Below are positions 1 through 12,640 of a DNA stretch of 64,000 nucleotides, piece after piece; positions within the stretch are counted from its first letter, which is position 1, and the number at the start of each line of letters is the position of its first letter. Both the position numbers and the translations under genes were made by a program. The notes under the pieces are model-generated. The model was given only the letters and a program-made list of their open reading frames with translations, was not told the origin of the DNA and made no database searches. Origin of the DNA: Montifringilla adamsi (lineage: Eukaryota; Chordata; Aves; Passeriformes; Passeridae); the NCBI GenBank assembly GCA_017590115.1, contig JAGGNK010008781.1:1272911-1336910 (forward strand), written 5' to 3'.

Positions 1-3000
1 AGCCCAGGGAGGGGAATTCAGAGCTGACAGGGATGTGAGGAAGGTGAATTCTGGCAGAGCTGGGGCTGCAGGCTGTAAATGGTGCCTCCCAAACCAGCTG
101 GGTCTGCTCTCTCCCTGCTGGAGCCTGTGCTTGTGGATTTATTCACACTGCTGGCCCTTGTTAAAGACGATGCCCCGAGGGTGGTAAGGTCTTGTCTGAC
201 TGCAGAGCTAAAATATGAAATTCCAGAATCCCCTCTCCATTGCAGCTAATTAAGGAAGCTCATTAACCCTCTCTGTGGATGGACTGAGGGGATGTCTCTG
301 CTAATGGGTTTTCTGGTAGAACAGCAAATTTACCTGACCCCTGGGAGTAGGTGCCATGTTAAAGTAGTACTCTGCCAGCTGTGGCAGTGACATTGCCTTT
401 TTTTGTCCATTCTCTCTGAGAAACTTCTCTGTATTAAACCAATTTCTCTCTTCTCTTGCCCTGCCTCAGGAGCACTGCCAGTTCAAAAGCTGGCCAATCA
501 GTCATCTCATCTCATGCAAAGTTTTTGGGATTCAAAGGGACAAGGATCTTGCTGGGTGATGGGGAGCTCAAATTTCAACTCATTTCCCTCAGCTGACCAT
601 GCAGAGATAACTGCACCAACAAATCCAGCACAATGCTGGGCATAATTCTTCCTTCACATCATCCCTGTGCCATGGAAATTTTTCCAGGAGTGTGGAGCAG
701 GCTGCTCTGTACCACACCAGTGCCTCCTCTATATTTAGCAAGTTATCTGTTCCATTTGTCAGGAAAGCAATGATCTGGTAGCTTCTCACATGCAGATCTG
801 CTGGCTGGGGCCTGCTGGAGGAAATCTGGACAGGGTGAGATGCTGAAGGACGTGCTGCTGAGCAGGAGCAGTGCCCAGTGCCTCCCCAGAGCCATCCCAG
901 GGCTCCAGGCTGGCCCTGAGCCCCAGGGAGGGTCCCCTGTGCTGAGCCTGCTGCAGCAAACAGAGACTCAGCTTCTCCATGCAGGAAATTCTTTATTTAC
1001 GCAACTTAAATTTACATAAAATTTACTTTTCTGCGGATTTTTACAGGCTTTGTGTTTAACTCCAATTAGCTAGTGGTTTTCTTGCTGCTCAGGTCTCTGG
1101 TTAGTAAGTGGCATTTTCAGAAGCAGGTCCTGCAGCAGTGTTCAAGTGTTTAAATGCTTTTGTGGAGCAACAAGAGCACGTGAATTACCCAATTAACAAA
1201 GGCACCTGGGAGTATGAAAATACCCAGGGGACCTGTCCATTGAGTTGGGTAAGGGAGGAAAAAAGTCACCTTAGCTATCAGAGTCAGATACTAAGTGATT
1301 ATATTGAAGTGAAATATGAAGACTGGTATTCAGATTAAACCATTCCCCTGTGGCCTTTAAATCTACGGCCTTTAAATCATTTTCTTGCATGCTCTGAGCT
1401 ATTCTGAGGCGCATAACTTGTGCAAAGTCCTCTTAAACAATCAGAAAATAGCAGTGAATTATTTTTCCTGGTGCTGCTGCCTATTTCCCATGCCAAGGAC
1501 CATCCAGCAGGGCAGAGAGGATGCCAGGGCAGCTCTGTGCCTGTGCACCACTGCAGGCTTGCAGGGCAGTGCTCCTCTCCCAGAGAGGTTGGGATTTCTT
1601 TGTACCTGCCCGTTTTTCCCAGGTGGAACGAGCTGGTTTGTTCAACAGCTTTTGCTGTGCTTGGATTTTCCTTTCACTGAATAGAACTCCCTTTTAGCAG
1701 AGGAAATAGAGTGTATTACAAAAAAAAAAACTGCATTAAAGGCACACCTTTCCCAAGAACAGCTCTGCAATTCCAGGTTGGCCCGTGCATTTGCAAACTG
1801 CACTAATTAGTGTGTGTTATTTTTCTGGCTCACATAAGGTGTACTTCAAGCTTGAATACTATCAGTGAACTTAAAATTCCTCAAGATTCTGCCCTCTGCA
1901 AGGCTCCTGGGAAAGCCAGCCTTGCTTGCCTGCTGTATAAAACCTAAAGCATCCTAATTACCTAATTTACAAATAAATCAGGGCTGACGTATCCATGCAC
2001 CACGAGGTTAATTGCTCTTCCTGCTCAATTAGTAGGAAACTTTATGCTCTTTATTACATTAAAGTAAGCCATTATCACTTTCTGCATTTTTATATCTGAG
2101 GTTCAGTAGTGACAAAACTTTTATCTCAACTCTGCAAACCTTAATTGGTTTCTGTCTGAATGCCCATTTCACCCCAGAACCCCAACTCTGTCTCTTGCCC
2201 ATCAATATTTGCTCTGGGATTCCACCATGGAATTTGTAAGCAGGGTTTTATGGGCATTTTCTGGATGTCTTGCTTCAGTTCTCTTTGGAAGCTTTCATAT
2301 TCCTACAAATTCATCCTCTTGACAAGGTGCTGGCTTAGTTGGCTGTGAAAAGGTGATTTTTACTCAGTACATCAGAGCTTATTAAAGACCTTTTTCTAGC
2401 ATCTGCCAGACTCTCACTTTTTCCAGAATTTGGTAAAAAAATATTTCATTTTTTATTTTATTTTGTTGTGATTAGTCACAAATCAAAGGGAGTATTGTAG
2501 ATACATGGGAAAAGAGCATTATAAGTTTGTTTTGAAATGATCTTTCAAGGATATTCTTTTCTATATTGAAAAAAAAGTCAATTATCATAACATATTTGGA
2601 TTAAACTGAAAAATCTCAACTTATTCTTGTACTTTGGAACATATCTATAGAACAGACTTGGAAATTAATATTTTTATATATATATAAAATATAATTAATA
2701 TTTTCCCCTGGAAATAGCAATTCCTTTTCCTTCCTGAGTTTAGTCAGAACCAGTGAGCTGGGCAGGTTCCCCCTCATCTCTGCAGGTCACAGTGGGCTGT
2801 GTGAGTCCTGAAGTGTCTGTGGGGGACACCACAAGAACCGGGCCATCCCTGGCAGGCTGAAATCCATGATCCCAGGCTCTGCTCCACAGCTGCACAACTC
2901 TGAGCCTTGCAAACTGGGAGACGTAGCAGTTCCCAACTCCCAAGGCAACAATTGCTGATGATGTGTTCCCATCCGCATTAGTAGAGGCTGGAACAAATGA

Positions 3001-3659
3001 TTTATAATAAATGGTGGCTGGTGCTGAAAGGCTTTTGATGCTGCACGCTTATTACCAGCAGGGTCTGCTTTTTGTCATTGTTTGCTCGGTGTTTGGAGGA
3101 TTTGTGTCGTCTCAAATCACCCTGCCACGGCTGATCATGGCTTTGTTTAAGTAGGTTAACTTGTCTGAATAATGAAACGCTTGCAGATGCTTTGACCCAG
3201 GCTCAGCTGAGCACAGATGGGCTGTCTGTGATGAAAGAGGAATCAATAGGATATTCCAGCCTCAATAAGTCAGGGAGTCACATCTCATCTTCCCCGTGCT
3301 GCACCTCTCTGATCTTGATCCCTTCTGAAACAACATCATGTTCGCTTCATATCCAGAGGAAAAGGAATGTATTTTCTGTATTTTCCCAGTCCCCCTTGCT
3401 GGCAGAGCAGCCTGGGGCTGTCTGGGTGCCCTGCAGGTGCTGCCCTGGCCCCCAGAGCCCTGCACGCTGTGCTCATCGGTCTGGGACAGTTCTGGAGGAT
3501 TTTAAACAAGAACTCGCCTTGCTGCAGCAGGACAGCTGTGAGGGTGGGGCTGATGCCTTCAGTTGGAGCTTTCCTGTTTCCACCTTCTGCACTGCCTCAG
3601 TGTGTGACTCTGAGCTCCACAGAAAGTGCCAGCAGCTCTCCTCACAGCTCAGGCACACA
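1..3659. other. Unique noncoding DNA, no gene seen
   Basis: No ORF here resembles a known protein and no convincing exon was found. Roughly 1730-2700 is AT-rich unique sequence with many TAAT/ATTA cores, including the 12-bp perfect palindrome CACTAATTAGTG at 1801-1812. Such sequence is typical of the background between bird genes and sometimes of conserved noncoding elements. A short A run lies near 1719-1728 and a TA-rich run near 2673-2692. Conservation cannot be judged from this sequence alone. Confidence 0.6.
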
Positions 3660-3935
3660 CAACAATCCTTTTCCAGCCCAAAACCAAGGACACCACAGCA
3701 GCTTCATCCCAAAAAGTGCAAACAGCAGGGAATGGAGGAGAGCAACCTGGGAGGGTGGGGCTGGAATTGGACAATGAACCCAATATGGAAATGGACCAGA
3801 ACTGATAAAAGTGTGAAAATTCATGACATTGGGTGGAGCCTTGGCCAGGCTCTTGTGCTGCCCAAGGTGCATCCTTTGAAGGCCTTTTAATAAATCCCTG
3901 CTTTACTCATTTAACTCTGTCAGCCTCTGTTCCAG
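3660..3935 (+). mobile_element. Old solo LTR fragment (ERVL-like), 3' part
   Basis: The segment aligns by eye with the LTR at about 29.64-30.08 kb. Shared blocks are an 'aattggacaat' motif, 'aatgga.cagaactgat.aaagtg', a 'cttgtgctgccc' block and the terminal 'aataaatccctgcttta..ctgtaactctg' type stretch. The AATAAA at 3889-3894 is placed as in a retroviral R region, followed by a short U5-like tail. Neither clear TG/CA ends nor a target-site duplication could be fixed, so the 5' limit is approximate. Divergence from the 29.8-kb copy suggests an old insertion. An open frame at 3192-3890 runs into it and is not considered a gene. Confidence 0.6.
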
Positions 3936-5164
3936 GGAGCCCCTTCAGGACCCTGCCCCTCTCCTGCCCAGGCCATCCCACCCCTGCTGCTCCAGGCAGG
4001 GCTGCTGGCTCTGCCTGCACTCCCCGGGGAATTTGGCTGTCCCAATATTCCCCCGAGGTGATTTCAAACACAGCACAGCCTCTGCAATACAGACTGCAAG
4101 GAAATTCTCTTCCATGTCTGTGGCACGGAGGCTTGCTGTTATCTCTGCATTTCATGGGCTGTTTCTAAAGGGCTGTCAAATAATGTCAATTATTTATTCA
4201 CCTCAGGTGGAGCAGAGGCAGAGGAGTTGCCATATCCAAAGTTAAAGAGCACTATCTCAAAACTTTGTAGAAAAGAAATAATTCAAATTTAATAACTTTA
4301 CCTTTTCCTCGTGGTTTTTTCCCCCCCATTTCTAAGCTTTTTAGTGTGGGTTGATTACACATGGCTGTAGGTGATTTTGTTTGAAGGTAGCTGTGTGAAA
4401 AATAGAGATTCATCTTGGCTGAATTTTTAATCATGTTTGCAAATGAGTTGCAGCAATCAAATATCAGCTGGTGTGGAAATGCAGTTATTAAGAACATATG
4501 GAATTGAAAAACTCCAGAACTGAAACTGAGCCACTCCACCAGTTTAAGAAGCTCCCCACAACTTGTTCCATAAAATGATTCCTTTGGTAAATGATGGGGC
4601 TGCCTTTGAGTCAGCAGCATTGGGGAATTCATGCATATCTGTGGGGGAATATATGTATATTTATGTACAGCAGTGAGTGAGGGGAAGGAACAGAGTGGAA
4701 GTTTTATGGAAAAAATGTCCTGGCACAAAGAATTCACAGGGGCAGCACCTGGGGAGACTGGCACAGCTGCTTTCAGGGCTCTGCTCTCCTGTAGGCTCTT
4801 TGCAGCAACAAATCCCTCATTCCCATGCTGGAACCTCTTTTTAAAATGTAAAATAATGGAGAGGGTGTGCTGGGATGCCTGGGTGGTGTGCTGGTGGTGA
4901 TGTAAAAATGTGTTTGAAAGGAGCGAGTGCAGAGGGACCACGGAGCTGGGCTGACGTGTGGGGCATGGAGATGTGCTGTGGGGCACTCCTTCAGTTCCTC
5001 ACTGGGAATTGATAATCCTGGTGTTCCCAGGGAGCCAGGGGACAGATTTATCTCCTGCCTGTCCCCCCTGCCCCACTCCCTCTGCCCTTGTTTCTAACAA
5101 GGTGCTCTGGGTACACAAAGTGCCCCCAGTGCCTCCCTGCATCGTGCTGCAACCCCTCTGAACA
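3936..5164. other. Unique noncoding DNA
   Basis: No exon or repeat was recognised. About 4255-4560 is AT-rich unique sequence that reads like a possible conserved noncoding element. A 244-codon minus-strand open frame (4252-4986) has no recognisable domain and is judged a chance ORF. Confidence 0.5.
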
Positions 5165-5323
5165 TCTGGGATAAAAATGGTGCGAGGGGGCTTGTTTGGG
5201 GCTTTTGTTGATGGAAGGTCTGGAATAAAAATGGTGCGAGGGGGTTGGTTTGGGGCTTTTGTTGATGGAAGATCTGGAATAAAAATGGTGCGAGGGGGTT
5301 GGTTTGGGGCTTTTGTGGACGTC
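5165..5323. repeat. Tandem repeat, 54-bp unit, 3 copies
   Basis: Three consecutive copies share 'aaaaatggtgcgaggggg' starting at 5172, 5226 and 5280, an exact 54-bp period. The copies differ by only a few substitutions. The last one diverges after 'ggggcttttgt'. Since 54 is a multiple of three, the array leaves a repeated peptide in an antisense open frame (5048-5410), which is not evidence of coding. Confidence 0.95.
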
Positions 5324-6054
5324 GGTCAGTTTTGTACAGAAGAGCTCGTTTGGTGAGAGTTCCTTGGGATGGTTATCAAAGTTTTTGAACGAGCAGAGAG
5401 CAATCATCAAAATCTATTCAAGTCATTTTCTCCCATGGTGAGTGGTTTTTTCCTTTTCCCCCCTTATCAAGTGTTCTTTCCTGCTCATCCTTGGCTGGGA
5501 GCTCCAGCCTCTCACGAGGTGCAGGCAGCGCTCCCCAGGCAGGAGCTGCATCCATCTCATCTGTCCTTAGCTTCCACTCTCCCATCTGCCACCAGACTGG
5601 GCTGAGCTGCCAGCAGCTTCCTCTGCTTCTCTCAGCCCCTCAGTCCAGCACAGATTGCTAGTTTTTTCTTCTCATACACTGACGTTTTTCTCTACAAAAA
5701 CTTTCTCCCGTGACTTTATTATTTTTTTTTTTTCTTGTTGTAATTAATGAGGAGTCAGCTTCAGGAAGCTGGTTCAGGTTTCTCAGAGGTCAGAGGTTCA
5801 TCTCTCTTCAGCCCTGTGACACAACCCACAGGGGAATGACCCATCACTTACCTAACCATGCTTTTCATAGGTCCTGGTTTGGGTTCTAACATTATTCCCT
5901 CATTTTTAATTATTCTGATTGCTCCATTGAGTTCTCACTGGAGGGTGCTTGAATTCAGTATATTTTATAAGCTCCTAACAATAGCTGGTAACATTCCTTA
6001 AAAACAATGATTGGGAATCTTAATTACATAAAGCTAAATTATGAAGCTGGGTGC

Positions 6055-6078
6055 TTTTTTTTTTTTTTTTTTTTTTTT
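6055..6078. repeat. Poly-T homopolymer (24)
   Basis: An uninterrupted run of 24 T. No retrotransposon body or target-site duplication was recognised next to it, so it is recorded as a simple homopolymer. Its length is likely to vary between individuals and to be error-prone in assembly. Confidence 0.95.
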
Positions 6079-7094
6079 GTGCTGTGATTTGAGGCAGCCA
6101 AGCCATTTCTGATTTCTTTTTGTAGCTACTGAATGAAGGTTAACATTCAAGGTGGCAGAGGTGGATCAGCCCCAAAGCCAGGAGTGGGGTGTGATAAAGG
6201 ATCCAGGGTGCTGCTGGCTCCTGTGAGAGCTCAGAGGCAGAGCTGCCAGACAAAGATGCATTGCCACAGAAACTGGAGATCTTTGGGGAAACCTGCAGCC
6301 TTGACCTAAATGCCAATAAATGCAGCAAAAAGCACAGAAGATAGGTGATAAAGAGAGGAACTAGGGGGGTTTGGAATATTGGCAGCTCTGTCCCAGAGGG
6401 GTTTGTGGCATTCCATTGCCCGGGGGAAATGTGGATATGGCAAACACATTCCCACCCTCTGTCTATAAAAACCTTTTGCTTTACGTTTTGTATTCCTTCT
6501 TTAAAAGCAATATCAGCTGAGCATCTCAGTGCATTGTAAAAAGTGTTTTTAATTTTTTGTGTGTGATTATGATGAACAGGTAAAGATTTTTTGCTCTGTG
6601 TGGCCATATTGAACAAGGTTTTCCCTTTACAAGTGGCAGTTTTCAAACAGCTGCAATACTGGGAGCTGTGTTCTTTCTGTGCTCTTATGTAAACACAACC
6701 TAGCACTTAAATCTCCTGCTATTCTTTCATCCTGGCAGAAGTTGTTTTCTTCACACTCTTTTCATTATTTTTAAGCCATTGAACTCTCATTCCCACAAAT
6801 TCTGGAGCTGCACAGAGGCCAAGCAGAGCAAGAGTGCTGATGTGCCATTGGCAGGGGGAAGGGGGAATATTTCCATCAGCACTGGATTCATGGCACAAAG
6901 TCAATAATAAAGCAATATTTATAGAACTTGGAGATGATTGTAAACATACTTCAAAAATTCCCTTCAGCAGCACAGAAAATGTAATAATCAGTGATCACAA
7001 GTGCTTGAGTTATTTCTCCTGTTCCCCCAGCCAGGCATTCTTGTAACACTGCTCTTGCTGTTTCCACTCCTATCTCAATATCATTTGGGTGCAA

Positions 7095-7126
7095 GCAGTT
7101 AATGAGGGAAGCAGTTAATGAGGGAA
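7095..7126. repeat. Two-copy 16-bp direct repeat
   Basis: GCAGTTAATGAGGGAA occurs twice in immediate succession, followed by a partial third 'gcagt'. It is a small local duplication. Confidence 0.95.
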
Positions 7127-8040
7127 GCAGTCAGGCCTGGGGGTGAGTGCAGCTCCAGCCCTGCTCAGTGCAAGGCTCAGCCTAACTCTGAGGTGCAGTT
7201 TAGTGCTTCTCCTCTGCACAGTCCCGTTCTAATGGAATCAATCAAAGGTGATCTGTGGGGCCTTTTGGGACACAGCACCTGCTGCTTTGTTCAGTTCACC
7301 TTCAGAATTTCAAGGTGATGCTGTGTTGGAATTCCCAGCTTGGCTTAACTCCTGGTTCAGTGGCCAGACAAGAGTTTTGCTGCTGAGGCTCCAGAGTTTA
7401 CAAGAGAAGGCTGAACACAGAGCACCCTGCCCCAAAAATGCCTTTATAAGTCAGGTGAGTTTAATGACAAATTCACCTCAAAGAGGGAAATATCTTCATT
7501 TAGCCCAGAATTTTGGCTCTGCCAGAGACTGATTCTTGGTGTTGAGGGGTGAGAGGTGCACAAAGTCACCACAGGAGCTCACAATTCCTCTTCATTATCA
7601 GTCTGTTCTCCTCGTTAGGGTTTGTCAGGGGGTTTGCTGTACTCTGATATTGCACATCGGTGGAAATACAGAAATAATCCTGCTGCAAGGAGGGAGTGGA
7701 GCCAGGCCTGACAGGGCGGGCTGGGCTCTTGCAGAGCAGTTTTCCCTTGGTCCCTAGAAGTGTTCTCTGAAGCCAACAGCCCGAGGACCCTGCTCTGCAT
7801 GCAGACAAACCCTGCAGGATGCTAAATCTCAGTTTTACCTCCTGAGGGTGCCTGGCCTTCCCAAAGCACCTGGGGTTCAGGGCGGTGGGAGGGAGAGGCT
7901 TTAACTGGGCTGGTTGCTCCCCCAGAGCCTTGAAAACAGCCACCCCTGCAGGATCTCCAGCAATTTGGGGCTCTCCAGAATCATCTATGCCTGGCAGAAT
8001 AAACCCTTCCTCCTCCAGGCAGCTCCTCACGGGACTGCTG

Positions 8041-8130
8041 CCCCTTAAAAAGGGATTTTTCCAGGCTGTTCCTTGTTTTCCCTCCATCCCTTAAAATGGG
8101 ATTTTTCCAGGCTGTTCCTTGTTTTCCCCC
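8041..8130. repeat. Two-copy 46-bp direct repeat
   Basis: Two adjacent copies each contain 'gggatttttccaggctgttc' followed by 'cttgttttcc', offset by 46 bp, with a couple of differences between copies. Confidence 0.9.
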
Positions 8131-9610
8131 TCATTTCCAACCTCCAAGCAGAATGGGGCCCTGTGTGTAAATCCTGGGCTTGAGGAGCTCCAGAGCAGCA
8201 CTAATTGCAGCGTGTCCTGGTTAATTGCTGGGTGCAGTCACAGCTCACAGCTGAGCTGTGTCACAGCTACAGGATTTCTTCTTGCCATTACCTGTGGATT
8301 ACAGGCAAATCAAAGCCCACCCCGTGATGCTGCTGCTGGAAAGCCACACGTGAGGGATGGAAATGCTCCCCAGTCCTTCCTCCCTCTCTGCCCCTCACTC
8401 ACTGCAGGGGAGCTGCTCAGAAACCAGAAGGAATGAGATGAAAAGTGCAATTTCCCTTGCCTGAGTGGAAGGAGAGGCCGGCTGGAGGCTCTGCTCCTCA
8501 CTGATGCTGTGACTGGGTTAAGTTTGTCCAGCTGCTGCCAACAAAACCTAAAAAAACTCTACAGAGTTTTTCACAGAGAAGGGCTGAACGTGAAGCAAGA
8601 CCACCCCAAAGAGCTGTCCCCAAAGCCCCCAGCCAGGCCACTTCAGGTGCCAAAGCTGCAGCTGTCACAGAGCTCAGCCTAAATCCTGGGCTGCCTTTCC
8701 TGGCTCAGCAGCTTCATTAGAGTCTGCCACTAAAAGGTGTCAGGCCCATTTGGATTGTCACTCTTGGCTCGTTTCAAGTGGGTGGCAGCAAAGCTCTGAG
8801 TTGTTTTTCTTGATTTGTAAAGCAAAACTCTGCTGGGATGATTCTCTGTCATGATACCCAGGCAGAAATTGATTTATACAGAGAAGGATAAAGTCCTACA
8901 TCCTTTATTTAGGCTTTGGCTGACACTTGTTAATACATTTGAACAATCTCTCCTTTGCCATTCCAGAGGAAAACCCCTGAACCACAAAGACAAATTTTCA
9001 GAAGCAACAGATAAAAGAATAAAGCATTAATAAGTTAAACCCCCCACCAAGTGATTTGTTAAAAAATAAAAAGCAATAAATGCAGTGAGCAGAGCAGTGC
9101 TCTGTGGAGATCATTCACATTTGGCAGCAAAGGTCAGAGTGGGATCACATGGCAGCTCTCCCACCTGGGTGCTCAGGTTAAAAAGATGTTTTATGAGGAG
9201 TCCTCCTCTGTTATCAGACTCTTAAAGGCAGCTGCAGAGCTCTTTTCTCCTTTGTTATTACGTGGCAATTTTCCAAAGGGAGGGAACGGCCTCGTGTTTG
9301 ATCCAGAGCAGCTCCTGCCATTGTGCAGAAGCCACAGCCTTGGTGTTGTGTGGGGAGAACATCGATTACATCCAGGGCTCTAATGAAAATCAGCCCCTGC
9401 CAGCTCAGCCCCAGTGTGCAGAGGAGCTTTCCTTTGTGCCCCTCTTGCTCTCCATTAAAATAACAACATCTGCTTTGCTTCCTCTCCGTCCTCCTGGCTG
9501 AGCCTTCTGCAAACTTGCTGTGTGTGAGATTTGCCACAATGAAGGGAGATCTGGGTGCAGGGTTAGTCCTGGTGCCTGGGCAGGGTCGTGCTGAGGGCAG
9601 GGGGGGGGGG

Positions 9611-10182
9611 TCTCTGCATTCCCAGCCTCTCCTGCTGCACCCCTGGTTTATTTGGTGTTAGGACAGGGGATCTCTGCATTCCCAGCCTCTCCTGCTGCAC
9701 CCCTGGTTTATTTGGTGTTCAGAGCTCTCTCTGCATTCCCAGCCTTTTCTCCTGCCCCTCTCTGGTTTATTTGATGCTCAGAGCTCTCTGTGCATTCCCA
9801 GCCTCTCCTGCTGCACCCCTGGTTTATTTGGTGTTCAGAGCTCTCTCTGCATTCCCAGCCTTTTCTCCTGCCCCTCTCTGGTTTATTTGATGCTCAGAGC
9901 TCTCTGTGCATTCCCAGCCTCTCCTGCTGCACCCCTGGTTTATTTGGTGTTCAGAGCTCTCTCTGCATTCCCAGCCTTTTCTCCTGCCCCTCTCTGGTTT
10001 ATTTGATGCTCAGAGCTCTCTGTGCATTCCCAGCCTCTCCTGCTGCACCCCTGGTTTATTTGGTGTTCAGAGCTCTCTCTGCATTCCCAGCCTCTCCTGC
10101 TGTCCCCTGGTTTATTTGGGGCTCTCTCTCTGCATTCCCAGCCTCTCCTGCTGCCCCTCTCTGGTGTATTTGGTGCCCACCC
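9611..10182. repeat. Minisatellite with 116-bp higher-order unit
   Basis: Ten monomers each contain 'tgcattcccagcct' and a 'tttatttg' segment (one reads 'gtatttg'). Two monomer types alternate: type A (about 57 bp, 'ctcctgctgcacccctgg') and type B (about 59 bp, 'ttctcctgcccctctctgg'). The A+B pair repeats with a 116-bp period starting at about 9784, 9900 and 10016. Outer monomers are more divergent. Three overlapping plus-strand open frames of 100-166 codons exist only because the unit lacks stops; they are not genes. A G run (9601-9610) abuts the array. Confidence 0.95.
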
Positions 10183-11439
10183 CTGCTGGAGATGCCCGAG
10201 TGCAGCTCTGCCTCTGCTCTCAGCTCAAGGGCAGACCTGGGCTCAGGTTTTGGCTTTTTTGCACTTTGCTCCCTGGCTTAGCACAGTTTCTGCCCAGTGG
10301 AGTAGTGGTACGTTTGAATTTCTTCTTCTTTTTTTTTTTTTTTTTTTGGAACTCTGGGGTTTCTGAATTCGGCTTTTGCCATCTGATAAAGCAGCTCAGA
10401 AGCTGAAGATAATCTGCCTTTTCACTTCAAAGGGTGTCTATCAGACCTTCATTCTCTGCTCTTTGGCAGGAGGAAACTCCTCATTTCTGAACTCGGGAAA
10501 ACATTTTGAAACAAGCAACACAAGTGGGAGAAGAAAACCCAACTTTTAAAGACATTTAGATCTGGACTGTAAGTCCTTGAAATAAAATACACTAATGTAT
10601 TTTAACATTTTTAATAACACTTCGAGGTGGGGTGAGAAATTTTGACTGCACTAATTCTGACATTCTCATTATGCCTCCCTGTGTTTTATCCTAATCACTT
10701 GGGGTATCATAATGCTGATTAATTTGTCTCCTGGAGGATCTCTTTTATATTAAAGTTCTGTCTGGCTTTTTTTTTAATTTTTTCCCCCCCAAACACTGCA
10801 CAAAGAAATAAAAACTAATTAATTGCATTAATAACATCTTTTAGGTTCCTGTACTTTATCTCACACTCAGACCTTGCCATGGAGTCTGCTTTATACCGTA
10901 CAGCTGGGATTTACAGATGATAATAATCCGTGTATTTTCTAAGTGGGCTTCTCTGTTCTTCTTGTGCCTGAAATGCATATTTAGCTTTTGCAGTTCACAA
11001 TCAGCCTGAGCCAGAATTGCCTTGGGGCAGTGCTGGGAATGCCCATCCCAGCAGAGGAGCCTTCAGACAGAGTTTGCAGCTGGGGGAACACAAACTCCGG
11101 AGAGCCGAGCGCTCTGTGTGGGGTCAGAGCACAGAACCCCAGATTTGCACTCCAGGTTATTTTCTGTGGGGTGGGAGCGAGCACCTGCCCATCCCAAAAT
11201 TCCACAAAACAGCTGAAAGCAAGCAAACCTTAGTCCCATTTCACTTCCCCTGAAATAAGCCCAGCTAATGCCCTAGGCCTGTCAGCAGCACAGAGGAAAA
11301 GAAAATTCTTTTCCACGTCTGGGGTTTTCTTCCCCAGCAGCTCTTGGGGAGTGGATGTGGCTCTGTGAGCACCAGAGCACAATGCCTCCCATTGGGTGTC
11401 AGCCTTGGACAATTAGTAAGCAAAAGCCATCCCCAGCAG

Positions 11440-11473
<34 letters not shown>

Positions 11474-11811
11474 AGAGAAAAGCAATTAAAAAGAATTAAA
11501 TGAGGCAAAAGAAATGCAATAATTTCCATTTGTAAGGAAAGGATATAATAAGACAGTGATGCAGTGCAGATTTATCTCTGGAGTAAAACCAGTCTTTATG
11601 AGCACACAATGCCTCCTTTACCCTCCTGGGGTACCCTTCCTTCTCCCAAGCTGAATCACACAATTCAGGGGGAAGCTTGGCCCAGCAGGCTGCAGGAAGG
11701 GGGGCATTCACCCTGCTGCTGAGCTGGGGTGATTTATCCTCATCCCCTGGGCAGTGCCCCTGAAGGGTTTCCTGAGAGCCAAACCCTGGCTGTGAAAAGA
11801 TGGAGCTGGGC
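10183..11811. other. Unique noncoding DNA with homopolymers
   Basis: No gene was seen. There is a T run at 10329-10347 and a 29-base A run at 11442-11470 followed by a short GA repeat. Between them lies AT-rich unique sequence (about 10500-10980) and a more GC-rich stretch to about 11400. Confidence 0.55.
11442..11470. repeat. Poly-A homopolymer (29)
   Basis: An uninterrupted run of 29 A followed by 'gagagagaaaag'. No recognisable retroposon lies upstream and no flanking duplication was found, so it is not called a retroposon tail. Confidence 0.95.
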
Positions 11812-12615
11812 ATGCAGCAAGGACCAGGCAGGCAGCCCTGGCATGTCTGCAGGGACAGGGATGATCAAGGACAGGAATGACCAGGGGAAGGGATGAGCAT
11901 GGACAGGGATGAGCAGGGGAATGGGATCAGCATGGGAAGGGATGAGCAGGGACAGGAATGACCAGGGAAAGGGATCAGCATGGGAAGGGATCAGCAGGGA
12001 CAGGGATGATCAAGGACAGGAATGACCAGGGGGAAGGGATCAGCATGGACAGGGGATCAGCATGGACAAGGATAAGCAGGGGAATGGGATCAGCATTCCT
12101 ATGGGCAGCCAGTTGACAACAAACCCAAGCCACCGAGCCAGAGGTAAATAACAGCAGCGTTAATGGAACTCAGCAGCTGCTCCTGGCTCAGCCAAGCAAA
12201 ACCAGCTCTGCCCTGGGGGTTCCACACTGCCCTGGGGGTTTGAGCATTCCACTCCCAGCTGCAGTCACAGCAGCAAAGCCAGCAGAGAGGAGTGTCCTCT
12301 GTCTCTGGATCCGGGTCCCCACCTCTGGGCTGTGCTGTAGGAGCATCCTCCTGCAGCCTGACCCCATCCAGGTCTTTGTTCCATCTCTGGGATCTGCTGA
12401 CTCCTCCTGCAGCCTGATCCCATCCAGGTCCCTGTTCCATCTCTGGGATCTGCTGAATCCTCCTGCAGCCTGATCCCATGTAGGTCTCTGTTCCATCTCT
12501 GGGATCTGCTGACTCCTCCTGCAGCCTGATCCCATCCAGGTCCTTGTTTAATTTCTGGGCTCTGCTGACTCCTCCTGCAGCCTGACCCCATCCAGGTCCC
12601 TGTTCCATCCCTGTT
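11812..12615. repeat. Minisatellite block, left version of a duplicated locus
   Basis: The block has three parts. About 11840-12095 is a degenerate minisatellite built from words such as 'gggatcagcatggacagg', 'gatgagcaggggaat' and 'gacaggaatgaccagg'. About 12096-12345 is unique sequence. About 12346-12615 holds five copies of a roughly 57-bp unit containing 'cctcctgcagcctga.ccca' and 'ggtc..tgttccatctctgg'. The whole block corresponds to 12641-13351 on the other side of the assembly gap. In the unique middle part the two copies run at a constant 960-bp offset with a single visible difference (A at 12345, C at 13305). Confidence 0.9.
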
Positions 12616-12640
12616 NNNNNNNNNNNNNNNNNNNNNNNNN
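12616..12640. other. Assembly gap (25 N)
   Basis: Exactly 25 undetermined bases. A fixed round length suggests a placeholder gap, not a measured distance. The left contig ends on 'ttccatccctgtt', a sequence found inside the right-hand copy at 13339-13351. The right contig starts on 'atgcagcaaggaccagg', a sequence found inside the left-hand copy at 11812. The two contig ends therefore overlap in content. Confidence 0.98.

Larger units (their letters stand above)
5324..9610. other. Unique noncoding DNA with small simple repeats
   Basis: No gene was seen. Contents include a 24-base T run at 6055-6078, a two-copy 16-bp duplication at 7095-7126 and a 46-bp two-copy duplication at 8041-8130. The rest is unique sequence alternating between AT-rich and moderately GC-rich stretches. 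The ORFs have no domain signatures. Confidence 0.55.

Noticed and set aside
3192..3890. 232-codon plus-strand ORF
   Set aside because: It has no recognisable domain, and its 3' portion lies in an LTR fragment ending at a polyadenylation signal.
4252..4986. 244-codon minus-strand ORF
   Set aside because: It has no domain, start context or exon structure, and it lies in AT-rich unique DNA. Judged a chance ORF.
9588..10406. Overlapping 100-166-codon repetitive ORFs
   Set aside because: They are repeat artefacts: the 116-bp minisatellite has no stops in these frames. The peptides recur at 116-bp offsets.
11442..11470. A29 run as a retroposed gene tail
   Set aside because: No processed-gene sequence lies upstream and no flanking target duplication was found.
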